Source: Actinobaculum sp. oral taxon 183 str. F0552 (GTDB lineage Bacteria > Actinomycetota > Actinomycetes > Actinomycetales > Actinomycetaceae). Taken from it: DNA of 64,000 nucleotides. The stretch lies in assembly GCF_000466165.1 (NCBI RefSeq), contig NZ_KE951476.1, positions 16,190-80,189 of the forward strand, given 5' to 3'. Below are positions 7,913 through 15,906 of this stretch, one piece after another. Numbering within the stretch: position 1 is the stretch's first letter; each line of letters opens with the position of its first letter. The notes below the pieces were generated by a model, which made no database searches, had not been told where the DNA came from, and worked only from the letters and a program-made list of their open reading frames with translations. Made by a program: the position numbers and the translations under genes.

Positions 7913-8872
7913 TCACTCGTCGAATTCTGGAATGGCGACCACTTTGCCGAAAGAATCGCGGGAAGCGAGATAGGCGTGGGCTTGCCGCATCTGGCTGAGC
8001 GGGAATGCCCGCTCCGGCCGCACGTCGATCCGGCGGTCCTCGATCATGGCGACCAGCCTTTGCAGGCTTTCTCCCTCGACGTCGCCGGAATAGAACCCCG
8101 CCAAGTAGCCGCCGTTCGTGTCCATGATGGGATCGAATCCCTCCAGGGTCCACTGACCTCCGAGCAGGCCGGTGATGCACACCGTTCCGCCCGGAGCGAT
8201 GTGGGCGAAGGTGTCCTTCGCAGCCGCTGGGCCGATCAAATCGAGGATCGCATCGAAGGAGGCCTTCGTTCTCAACGCGTTGCGATCGTCGACGACGTAC
8301 CGATCGAAGCCGGCATTCAGAAGACGTTCGCCCTTGTCCGCGCTGCGCGTCGAGCCGGTGATGCTGCATGAGGGATAGAGGGCTCTGACGAGTTTCGAGA
8401 AAGCGATTCCCACTCCCGACGTCGCCCCGCGCACCAGCACGTCCTGGCCGTCCCCCAGGCGAAGCCTCTCCAGCGAGCCGAACGCCGTATAGAACGTCTC
8501 GGGCACGGCCGCCAGGCTCTCCCACGGCAATGATGTGGCGACGGGATGGATCCGCTCGTCGGGCAGAAGAGCGTACTGCGCATAGCCGCCGTCGAAGTCC
8601 CGCCCCATCTCGCCCATGATGGAAACGACCGTTTGGCCCACGTGAAGATCCGGGTTGAGCGTCTGCTCCACCTGCCCGACGCACTCGATGCCGAGGATGC
8701 GGGGAAACGCCACCGACGGCGACTTTCCTTCGCGCGTGAAGATCTCGGAATGGTTGACGCCCGCCCCGCGGACTTTGATCAGCGACCAGCCGGGACGCGC
8801 CACGGGGGTCGGGACGTCGCAGTACCTCAAGACTTCGGGTCCGCCCGCTTCGGAGACGACTACCGCTTTCAT
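7913..8872 (-). CDS. Zinc-independent MDR-type quinone oxidoreductase/alcohol dehydrogenase
   Basis: The 319-residue product is a medium-chain dehydrogenase: GroES-like N-terminal domain (MKAVVVSEAGGPEVLRYCDV, then GVNHSEIFTREG), the PRILGIECVGQVE segment, and a Rossmann domain with VLVRGATSGVGIAFSKLV (about 150-168). The zinc-ligand pattern of true alcohol dehydrogenases is absent, which suits NADPH:quinone reductases of the QOR type. The start at 8872 is preceded by GGTGGGG. No linked regulator is obvious; substrates are likely small quinones or enones. Confidence 0.88.
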   Translation of the reverse strand: MKAVVVSEAGGPEVLRYCDVPTPVARPGWSLIKVRGAGVNHSEIFTREGKSPSVAFPRILGIECVGQVEQTLNPDLHVGQTVVSIMGEMGRDFDGGYAQYALLPDERIHPVATSLPWESLAAVPETFYTAFGSLERLRLGDGQDVLVRGATSGVGIAFSKLVRALYPSCSITGSTRSADKGERLLNAGFDRYVVDDRNALRTKASFDAILDLIGPAAAKDTFAHIAPGGTVCITGLLGGQWTLEGFDPIMDTNGGYLAGFYSGDVEGESLQRLVAMIEDRRIDVRPERAFPLSQMRQAHAYLASRDSFGKVVAIPEFDE

Positions 8873-9187
8873 GTTTCCCCACCTGGCCTTCCGCCTCGTC
8901 GACTGCGTTGCATGATTGTAATGCGGCATTTTTCTTGGACACAATGCCCCGGGATTCGAGGGCGGTGAGCACAACGGGATCATGCCGAAATCCTGAGACC
9001 CGTGGACTCGCATTCGCCCTTCGGAGGAACCTCTGCGCGGGCAGATGAGCAGCCCGTGACTCAGCGGTTGCCCGCAGAACGGACGTGAGCATCTTCTGGG
9101 ACACATGCGGAGCGGTGCGGGGCGAGCACGTGCGCATCAACGCCAGAAGGCAGCGGCCGGCGGGCATGGAGCGGCTGCTGGCCGCCG
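8873..9187. other. Intergenic stretch without a supported gene
   Basis: The 315 bases between the oxidoreductase start and the arsR-type gene end hold no open frame with a plausible start and family resemblance. The oxidoreductase promoter must lie at the left end. I see no strong hairpin. Confidence 0.5.
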
Positions 9188-9517
9188 CTATTTGAGCCCG
9201 ACCTGCGTTGCCCCGTGATCCTGGGCGTTGAGGATCGCGTTGAGGAGACCGGGGAACCGCTCGTCGAGCTCCTCGCGCCGCAGGTGCGCGTAGCATCTGG
9301 TTCCCTCGGAGCGCGCTCGGATGACCCCGGCCATGCGGAGAACCTTCATATGGTGGCTGAGCGTCGACTTGGAGACCGGCGTGTCGAGTTCGCCGCATTG
9401 CCTCTCGGCTCCGTCCGCGAGCAGCCGGACTATCCCCAGCCGCAACGGGTCGGCTAGGGCGGCGAGCACGCTGGTCAGGGGGACCTCGGCGAGGTCGGGG
9501 TGGACGCTCGTTGCCAT
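9188..9517 (-). CDS. ArsR-family transcriptional repressor
   Basis: The 109-residue product has the ArsR winged-helix core: LAALADPLRLGIVRLLADG (about 17-35), recognition helix SKSTLSHHMKVLRMAGVIR (about 49-67), and the wing with EGTRCYAHLRREEL. There is no CxC metal motif in the alpha-3 helix, so it is probably not a metal sensor. It is divergent from the MFS transporter at 9584; a perfect palindrome with 13-base arms (9540-9570) fills the gap and is the likely operator for both genes. Confidence 0.9.
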   Translation of the reverse strand: MATSVHPDLAEVPLTSVLAALADPLRLGIVRLLADGAERQCGELDTPVSKSTLSHHMKVLRMAGVIRARSEGTRCYAHLRREELDERFPGLLNAILNAQDHGATQVGLK

Positions 9518-9539
9518 GCCTCTAGTATTGCACTACAGT

Positions 9540-9570
9540 TTTGTTCTATGTTTGACGAACATAGAACAAA
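9540..9570. promoter_or_regulatory. Large perfect palindrome, ArsR-type operator
   Basis: The arms TTTGTTCTATGTT (9540-9552) and AACATAGAACAAA (9558-9570) are perfect reverse complements around a five-base centre. It lies between the divergent arsR-type and MFS genes, ending 13 bases before the MFS start codon, so a bound repressor would block the start region. Confidence 0.75.
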
Positions 9571-9583
9571 GGATGTGGCGACG

Positions 9584-10930
9584 ATGTCCGATCCCGACGC
9601 TCCCAGCAGCGAAACCAGTTCGGGTAAAGGGGACGGTCCTGCCGGCAGCGACGTCCACGCTGACGGGACCGCTCCCGGCGATCTGCCCGGCGAGGACCGC
9701 GGCGGCTATCCGACTGGCGCTGACGGTTCCGGCAGCAGCGCGCGAGGAGCGCGATCAGCCGTGATTCTGGGCGGGTCGATCGCCTTCCTCGTGGGCTGCG
9801 ACTCCATGATCGTGGCGCCGATAGCACCCGAGATCCTGGAGAGCTGGGGCGCCTCCGCTTCGCTCTCCGCCCTTCTCGTGGCCGCCTATGCCCTCGCCTA
9901 TGCGCTAACCAGCCCCTTCTTCGGCGCCCTGGCCGACTACCGCGGCCGTCGCTCCGTCGGCACTGCGGGTCTGATCGCCTTCGCGGCGGGCACGGCCCTG
10001 ACCTTCGTCTCCTCGAACCTGGCGACGGGTCTGACTGTCCGTGCGCTCGCGGGACTCGGCGCCGGAATGGCGATCCCCGTGGTCTTCGGGGAGATCATCA
10101 GCCGCTCGACGCCACAGACCCGTGGCCCGAACGTCGGAATCGTCACGGGTATGCTGCTGTCGGCGACCGTCGTCGGCGTCCCGCTCGGCTCTCTCTTGGC
10201 CTCCGCCGTCGGCTGGCAGTGGACCTTCCTCCTCATCTCCATCCCCGGCTTCCTCGTGGTTTTCCCGGCGATTCGGATTTTCGACGCCACCGGAGGCCAG
10301 GACGTCGGAAGCCGCGCCTCGGCGGCCGTCGCCGGAATGCTGAAGACGGCGCTGACCCACCGGAGGCTGCTCTTGGTGCTGTTGAGCGCTGGCCTGTGGC
10401 ACGCCGGATTCGCCGTCACGTACACGTCCATCGGGGCGTTTTATGAGAACCGCTACGGATTCGGATCCGCGCAGATGTCGGGAGTGATGCTGGCTGCGGG
10501 CGGTGCAGGGGCCCTCAGCTCCTTCGTCGGCGGGCGTCTTCTCTCCCGTTGGGACGCCGTTTCCTACGTGACCGTCGACTGCGGCATCGCCGCAGCCGGC
10601 GTTGCGCTCACCGTGTTCTCGCCTGGACCGGTGGCCGTGACGGTGCTCGGCCAGATGATGTGGAGCATCGGCGTCCTCGCGGCACAGCCTGCGTTCGTGA
10701 CTCTCGCGGCCACCCTCAACCCCCGACTCCAGGGGACCGCACTCGCCCTCAATGGAGCGACGCAGTATTTCGCGCAGTTCGTCGCCTCATCCGCGGGCGC
10801 GGCGATCCTCACCGCCACGCGTAGTTTCGCCTGGCTCGCCGGAACGTCCGTAATCCTGACCCTGACCGTCGCCGTGGTGATCCGCGGCGTGAGCGCTCGG
10901 ACAGCGGAGAGCGAAGCGGTTGGAGGATGA
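9584..10930 (+). CDS. MFS efflux transporter
   Basis: The 448-residue product has a polar N-terminal region of about 60 residues and then about twelve membrane helices in two halves. It carries the MFS motif A between helices 2 and 3 (FFGALADYRGRRSVG) and the antiporter-type motif region (VGVPLGSLLASAVGW). This suits drug/sugar efflux pumps of the DHA1 class. The start at 9584 is preceded by AAAGGA. It is under the ArsR-type repressor transcribed divergently. The compound exported is unknown. The 148 bases after it (10931-11078) hold no gene I can support. Confidence 0.88.
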   Translation: MSDPDAPSSETSSGKGDGPAGSDVHADGTAPGDLPGEDRGGYPTGADGSGSSARGARSAVILGGSIAFLVGCDSMIVAPIAPEILESWGASASLSALLVAAYALAYALTSPFFGALADYRGRRSVGTAGLIAFAAGTALTFVSSNLATGLTVRALAGLGAGMAIPVVFGEIISRSTPQTRGPNVGIVTGMLLSATVVGVPLGSLLASAVGWQWTFLLISIPGFLVVFPAIRIFDATGGQDVGSRASAAVAGMLKTALTHRRLLLVLLSAGLWHAGFAVTYTSIGAFYENRYGFGSAQMSGVMLAAGGAGALSSFVGGRLLSRWDAVSYVTVDCGIAAAGVALTVFSPGPVAVTVLGQMMWSIGVLAAQPAFVTLAATLNPRLQGTALALNGATQYFAQFVASSAGAAILTATRSFAWLAGTSVILTLTVAVVIRGVSARTAESEAVGG

Positions 10931-11078
10931 AGAGACGCGAACGGAGCCGTCCATGGCGAGGGCGTTCGCAGCTTCCCGTGGCAGAAAGGCCTTCGCTCCG
11001 GGCTTACGCGCGGCGCCACATGCGCAGTGTCGACATGCGCAACTGCGTCCTCCACTTCGTGCGAGCCCACGCAGGGCG

Positions 11079-11573
11079 TCAGCTCGTGGCGCGGCCCGCG
11101 GCCGACTCGGCCACCCGGCGCGCGCTCTCGGTTTCGGAGATGTCCTCGACTCGCGACATGATCGACCAGCGCACCCCGAAGGGATCGAGAATCGAAGCGT
11201 GGCGGTCGCCCGAGGCGAAGGTGTTCGGCTCCTCCCGGAGGGCCGCGCCGGCGTCGATCGCCCGTGTGACGACGTCGTCGACGTTGGGGCAGTACAAGCC
11301 CATCGAATAGCAGGCGCCCTCCGAGGGAGGCGGAGCGAGGCCGTATTCGGGGTTGGGCTCGCCTAGTTGGAGCCTGCCGCTGCCGAAGTCCAGTTCGGCG
11401 TGGACGAGGACGCCGTCGAACTCGGTGACGTCGACTATCCGTGCGCCGAACACCGAACAGTAGAACTCGAGGGCTTCCCCTGCGCCGGGAATGGCGAGGA
11501 AAGGGGTGAGGCTCGTCGAACCGTGCGGTATGCCGTCGGTCGTGTGCTCTCCGGTGACTCCGACTTCCGCCAT
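11079..11573 (-). CDS. VOC-family (PhnB/glyoxalase-like) protein
   Basis: The 164-residue product has the paired beta-alpha-beta-beta-beta modules of VOC proteins: LTPFLAIPGAGEALEFYCSVFGA, then LVHAELDFGSGRLQL, and the second module with VDDVVTRAIDAGA and ASILDPFGVRWSIMS. It is closest in style to PhnB-like proteins. The start at 11573 has no Shine-Dalgarno, but TATGCT ends seven bases before it, as in a leaderless transcript. Function is unknown. Confidence 0.8.
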   Translation of the reverse strand: MAEVGVTGEHTTDGIPHGSTSLTPFLAIPGAGEALEFYCSVFGARIVDVTEFDGVLVHAELDFGSGRLQLGEPNPEYGLAPPPSEGACYSMGLYCPNVDDVVTRAIDAGAALREEPNTFASGDRHASILDPFGVRWSIMSRVEDISETESARRVAESAAGRATS

Positions 11574-11943
11574 GCAGCCAAGCATACAGCTTGCGTTGGC
11601 TTCGCACAGGATGCGATTCGTTTTTTCTAAGCGAAAGCTCCGGCCAAGACGACGGGAGCCGCGCTCCCGCGCCCCACTCGGAAGCCTCACTTCGCCGCGT
11701 AGAAGAACGCTTACGCCCAGTGCAAGCGACCGGGACGCTGGCCGAGCACCCTGATGCGATGAAAGTGCGCGCGAGGCTTAGCCCGATCGCATCCCTGCCA
11801 TCTCGTCACCCCGATGCGCAGAAGACGAGAAGGAGGCGCATGGTCACTTGGCCTTGGACGCCTCAAGTCGACGGGGGAACACGGGGCGCAGAGATAGCCA
11901 AGGCACGTGGAGGCAGCGGCGGGGCGCGGAGGTCGCCGGCGCG
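11574..11943. other. Intergenic stretch without a supported gene
   Basis: These 370 bases separate the VOC and tag genes. A plus-strand ATG at 11839 is preceded by GAAGGAGG, but the frame it opens runs deep into tag on the opposite strand and has no recognisable content, so I do not call it. Confidence 0.45.
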
Positions 11944-12543
11944 TCAAGCGGGCCACAGCCCCGACGAGCCGCGGCGATGGGACCCCATCAGATGGACGTC
12001 GACCAACCCGACGGCCGACATGAGCGCGAACATCGTCGTCGGCCCGACGAAGACGAAGCCTTCGCGCTTGAGCGCCGCCGCCAAAGCCTCCGACTCCGGC
12101 GATTTCGTCGGGATCTCCTCAGGAGTGCGCGGCATGGGAGTCGAGTCGGGCCGGAACGACCAGACGAAGGCAGCCAACCCGCCCTGCTCGCGCAACCGCA
12201 CGGTGGCCGCCGCATTGGTGATGGCCGCCCGGATCTTCAGCCCGTTGCGCACGATCCCCTCGTTGGACATGAGGCGTCTGACGTCGGCCTCGCCGTAGAG
12301 GGCGACCGCCTCCGGATCGAAACCGTCGAAGGCATCGCGGAAGGCCGGGCGTTTGCGCAGGATCGTCGCCCATGACAGCCCCGATTGGAAGGCTTCGAGG
12401 CAGATGCGTTCGTAGAGCCCGCGCTCGTCGCGCACCGGCATCCCCCACTCGGTGTCGTAATACTCGCGCAGAAGCGGGTCATACGCCGCCCAAGCAGGGC
12501 GAGCCAGCCCGTCGTCACCCACCACGAGCCCCTGTTCGGCCAT
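11944..12543 (-). CDS. tag: DNA-3-methyladenine glycosylase I
   Basis: The 199-residue product matches Tag: YYDTEWGMPVRDE, ICLEAFQSGLSWATILRKRP (containing the catalytic-region Glu), NEGIVRNGLKIRAAITNA, and SFRPDSTPMPRTPEEIPTKS. Family members excise 3-methyladenine from alkylated DNA. The zinc-snap residues of E. coli Tag (Cys4, His17, Cys179) are not in place: there is no N-terminal CxW, Tyr replaces the His of YHDNEWG, and the C-terminal motif is VDVHLMGSHRRG. The start at 12543 is chosen for AAGGAG; longer in-frame starts add only an Arg-rich tail. It is divergent from the uracil-DNA glycosylase gene. Confidence 0.88.
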   Translation of the reverse strand: MAEQGLVVGDDGLARPAWAAYDPLLREYYDTEWGMPVRDERGLYERICLEAFQSGLSWATILRKRPAFRDAFDGFDPEAVALYGEADVRRLMSNEGIVRNGLKIRAAITNAAATVRLREQGGLAAFVWSFRPDSTPMPRTPEEIPTKSPESEALAAALKREGFVFVGPTTMFALMSAVGLVDVHLMGSHRRGSSGLWPA

Positions 12544-12672
12544 CTCGCGTCTCCTTGCCTCGCCCCCAGCATACCGCCTGCGCCGCTCCCGCCGTCTACG
12601 CCCGGCATCGGATTCCCGGCTCGGCGCCTCCACCGACGGCGCGTCCTCCGACGCCGCTGATACGGTTGGGAC

Positions 12673-13509
12673 ATGGCCGACCCCCATCCCGTCACCGGAC
12701 AGCTCTTCGAGTCCCCGGTCTCGCCGGGCGCGGGCTGGCCGGAGGACCCCGCCACCGTCCGAACACCCGTCGCCCGAAGTCGCGACGACGTCGCCCGCCT
12801 ATCCGCCGCGGCGCGCACCGCCTGCGAACTCGACGCCGTGATCAGCGTATGCCGCGCCTGCCCCCGCCTGGTGGCCTGGCGAGAGGAGGTCGCCCGGACG
12901 GGACGGCGCGCCTCCTTCGCCCACGAGCCCTACTGGGGTAGGCCGGCGCCCAGCACGGGCGACCCGGATGCGCCGATCCTCATCGTCGGCCTGGCTCCGG
13001 CGGCCAACGGAGCCAATCGCACCGGGCGCATGTTCACCGGCGACCGTTCGGGCGACTGGCTGTGGTCGGCGCTCCACCGGGCGGGCATGGCCCGCCGGGA
13101 GTGCTCCACGGCGACGGGCGACGGACAGGCGTTGCTGACAGCCCGCATGGGGGCGACCGTCCGCTGCGCCCCTCCCGCCAACAAACCGACTGCCGAAGAG
13201 CGTTCGACGTGCTCGGCCTACCTTGTGCGCGAAATCGAACTCATGAAGAACCTGAAGGTCTTCCTGGCGCTGGGCGGCATCGCCTGGAACGCCACACTTT
13301 CCGCGGTGAAAGCCGCGGGCTGGCGCGTTCCCCGGCCGAAGCCGCGGTTCGGCCACGGTGCCGAGGCGACGGTGGCGAGCCACGACGGCAGGGACGTCAC
13401 CCTTCTAGGCTGCTACCACCCCAGCCAGCAGAACACCTTCACCGGCAGACTCACACGATCGATGCTTGACGACGTCTTGGCCGAAGCCCGCCGGCTGGCG
13501 GCGGGATAG
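12673..13509 (+). CDS. Type-5 uracil-DNA glycosylase (UdgB-like)
   Basis: The 278-residue product has an iron-sulfur-type CRACPRLVAW motif near residue 60, the family motif 1 GLAPAANGANRTGRMFTGD (about 106-124), and motif 3 HPSQQNTFTG near residue 250, as in mycobacterial UdgB. It removes uracil and other deaminated bases. It lies 129 bases from tag on the opposite strand, so two base-excision glycosylases share one divergent promoter region. Confidence 0.9.
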   Translation: MADPHPVTGQLFESPVSPGAGWPEDPATVRTPVARSRDDVARLSAAARTACELDAVISVCRACPRLVAWREEVARTGRRASFAHEPYWGRPAPSTGDPDAPILIVGLAPAANGANRTGRMFTGDRSGDWLWSALHRAGMARRECSTATGDGQALLTARMGATVRCAPPANKPTAEERSTCSAYLVREIELMKNLKVFLALGGIAWNATLSAVKAAGWRVPRPKPRFGHGAEATVASHDGRDVTLLGCYHPSQQNTFTGRLTRSMLDDVLAEARRLAAG

Positions 13510-13659
13510 CCACCCGAGTCGACGGCGAGGCGCCGTCCGCGGGGACCCCGCTCGTCTGCGGTCCCTACACCCGTCTGCTGGCCTTCCCCTCCGCGCACCA
13601 TGCTCTGCACGGCGACGGTCGCCAGGTCGGCTCTCTTCCGTCCGTGCGCTGTGGGATCC

Positions 13660-14373
13660 TCACGCCAGAACGTCTATCGCCATGCGCACGACCCAGAGGG
13701 TCATGAGGGCATCGACGAGGACCCAGCTCGCCAGCCACATGCCCGCAGGCACGCGCGTGAGCTGCGCCAGCGTTCCATGATCCTGCGCGGGGTCGTGACT
13801 GCGGGCGACGTCGCGCAGAGACTCCCACGCGCCGAGCAGCAACAGGAGCCCGATGCCCGCCACGACCCCCGCCCGGTACGGCCCGCCCCACCACCACGCG
13901 GCATAGCATGCCAGGCCGGTGACGAGGACGACCCCGGCCGTGAGCAGCGAGCGGGACATGACCAGCAGGATGGCGAGCATCAGGGTGACCGCCCCGAGAA
14001 TCGGGCCCGACCAGGAGTTCAGAGCGCCTGCGACGAGCAGCGCACCGAACACGGCGGGCGCCGGGTATCCCGCCCAGGAGGTTAGAACCCTGCCAGGGCC
14101 CGTCGGCCTGCCGCTGGTGATCGCATGGCCGGACATGTCCTGGCGGACGACGAACCCCTGGAAACGCCGTCCACAGGCGATCCCCACCGCCGCATGGCCG
14201 GCTTCGTGGACGATCGTGACCAGGGTTCGCCCCCATCGCCGAGCCGCCGGCACGGCGAAGGCTAAGGCGAGGATGACCAGGGCCGGCCACAGAGTGCGGG
14301 CCTGCGGTGACACGTCCACGGACAGCCGGGCCACGAACGAATCCGACCAGGACGACAAGTCGCTTCCAGACAT
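13660..14373 (-). CDS. M50-like (site-2-protease family) membrane metalloprotease
   Basis: The 237-residue product has six or so hydrophobic segments and a zinc-binding HEAGH in TIVHEAGHAAVGIACGR (about residue 55), followed by a GHAITSGRPTGP segment and an AGYPAPAVFGALL helix. This is the M50B-like layout known from actinomycetes. There is no Shine-Dalgarno before the ATG at 14373, but CAAACT lies six bases upstream, as in a leaderless transcript. The substrate is unknown. Confidence 0.8.
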   Translation of the reverse strand: MSGSDLSSWSDSFVARLSVDVSPQARTLWPALVILALAFAVPAARRWGRTLVTIVHEAGHAAVGIACGRRFQGFVVRQDMSGHAITSGRPTGPGRVLTSWAGYPAPAVFGALLVAGALNSWSGPILGAVTLMLAILLVMSRSLLTAGVVLVTGLACYAAWWWGGPYRAGVVAGIGLLLLLGAWESLRDVARSHDPAQDHGTLAQLTRVPAGMWLASWVLVDALMTLWVVRMAIDVLA

Positions 14374-14546
14374 GGGAAAAGTTTGCCACGTCAATATCCG
14401 AGAAATCTGAGACCCTTGCCGATCCCGTGCCGGGTTCTGCGACGGCCCCTGCGCGGGCGCGGGGAAGGCCGCGAGCCGAATGGACTCGAGGAGGAGCACC
14501 CGCTGCCCCTATGCAAACGTGGGGAAGGCCGGAGATTCCGGCGACG

Positions 14547-15125
14547 CTACGCCGAGCTCCGCACGTCTCGAATGCGGCGTGCGGGCACCCCGCCGACTAT
14601 CGCATTGGCCGGCACGTCCTTCGTGACGACGGCCCCCGCTGCGACGATCGCCCCTTCGCCGACGGCCACGCCGGCCAGGATCGTCGCATTCGAACCGATC
14701 CACACATTGGGGCCGATCGCGATCGGAGCGGGGTGGAGGGTGCCGCGCAGGGCGGGGTCCTCGTCGTGATTGAGCGTGGCCAACACGACGTTGTGGCCGA
14801 TGAGGGCTCCGTCGCCGATCGTGACGCCGCCCTGGTCCTGGAAACGGCATCCGGAGTTTATGAAGACGCGGGCCCCGATGCGGGTGTTCAGGCCGAAGTC
14901 GGTGGTGAAGGGGAGATGGGCGGTGAAGCTCGGATCGATCTCCGTTCCCGTCAGCCGCGAGAAGTACTCGCGGATCTGATCGGGTGTGCGCACTGCGGCG
15001 TTCATCTCCTGATAGAGGAGGCATGTGCGAGCGCTGACTTCGTGCATGAACTGCAGCATCCGGCTGCCGGGCGTCAGAGGCCTGCGCGCGGCGACGTGAG
15101 CGCGGTATTCCTCGATCGTGACCAT
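14547..15125 (-). CDS. Maltose/galactoside O-acetyltransferase-like hexapeptide-repeat enzyme
   Basis: The 192-residue product has the N-terminal Mac domain ([19 protein letters not shown]...) and left-handed beta-helix hexapeptide repeats ([62 protein letters not shown]). The catalytic His is in LATLNHDED. It transfers acetyl from acetyl-CoA to sugars. The start at 15125 is preceded by GGAGG, six bases away. Confidence 0.9.
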   Translation of the reverse strand: MVTIEEYRAHVAARRPLTPGSRMLQFMHEVSARTCLLYQEMNAAVRTPDQIREYFSRLTGTEIDPSFTAHLPFTTDFGLNTRIGARVFINSGCRFQDQGGVTIGDGALIGHNVVLATLNHDEDPALRGTLHPAPIAIGPNVWIGSNATILAGVAVGEGAIVAAGAVVTKDVPANAIVGGVPARRIRDVRSSA

Positions 15126-15343
15126 TTCAACCTCCGTCGGCCGTCGGATCACCTCTCCTACACTACGGCAGTCCGAACCCGCGCGCTACAGTGGCTCGAG
15201 CCTGCACTACTACGGCAGCCAGGGTTCCATGACAAACGCCTCTATTCCGGCCGACGCTCCGGCCGTTAGGCTGGAACGGACGCCGGGCGGCCGGCTCGAT
15301 TCGACGTCGGCCGGCCGATCGAGATCCGACGAAGGAGTGGAAA

Positions 15344-15685
15344 ATGCCCGATCTGAACGCCCTGATCGAAACCCACTTGGCGGAGGCGCGAGCCTCGGAG
15401 GAAGGCCGCAGCGCGGAACGCGTCGCCCACGACGGCGTCCTGCGCCAGACCGTCATCGCCCTCCGGGCCGGAGCCCGCCTCGGAGCCCACAACTCCCCGC
15501 CCGCCGCATCCCTTCAAGTCCTCGTCGGGAAGGTGCGCGTTGAGATAGGGGACAGCCAGCAGGGAGAGTTCTCCGCCGGGGAACTGTGGGTGCTCACCCA
15601 TGAAAGGCATTCGGTGCTGGGCTTGGAGGACAGCGTCTTCCTGCTGACGACCGTGACGTCGACGGGCGAGGCCTCGCATTCCTGA
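15344..15685 (+). CDS. Small cupin-domain protein
   Basis: The 113-residue product is a single beta-barrel of the cupin type: VIALRAGARLGAHNSP (with one metal-ligand-like His), LQVLVGKVRVEIGDSQQ, FSAGELWVLTHERHSVLGLE. Such proteins are common near stress genes; the ligand is unknown. GAAGGAG just upstream supports the start. Confidence 0.8.
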   Translation: MPDLNALIETHLAEARASEEGRSAERVAHDGVLRQTVIALRAGARLGAHNSPPAASLQVLVGKVRVEIGDSQQGEFSAGELWVLTHERHSVLGLEDSVFLLTTVTSTGEASHS

Positions 15686-15742
15686 GCGGCCCGCCGCCGG
15701 TCTTCGTCGGCTCACGCGAATCGCCCCGCTTACACGAATCAT

Positions 15743-15773
15743 CCGGTTCACCCTGATTCCGGTTCACCCTGAA
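15743..15773. repeat. Tandem direct repeat, two copies
   Basis: CCGGTTCACCCTGATT at 15743-15758 is followed directly by CCGGTTCACCCTGAA at 15759-15773. It lies in the convergent gap between the cupin and kup genes, which also contains a second direct repeat (CGGCAGCACACGCGG near 15806 and 15861) and a small hairpin GGCGCG-AATC-CGCGCC that could help termination. Confidence 0.6.
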
Positions 15774-15906
15774 TCGCCCGCCCGCGGCGGGAGGCGTCAC
15801 GCCGTCGGCAGCACACGCGGGCGTAGGCGCGAATCCGCGCCCGGCTTCGAACTGCGCCTCACGGCAGCACACGCGGAATGGGGCCGGTCCGCGCGCGCAG
15901 ATTGCA

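Noticed and set aside
8990..9187. Short plus-strand frame starting at a GTG and ending just before the arsR-type gene end
   Set aside because: About 37 codons, no ribosome site, no recognisable domain.
11839..12298. Plus-strand ATG with GAAGGAGG upstream between the VOC and tag genes
   Set aside because: The frame runs through tag on the opposite strand and its translation has no recognisable content.
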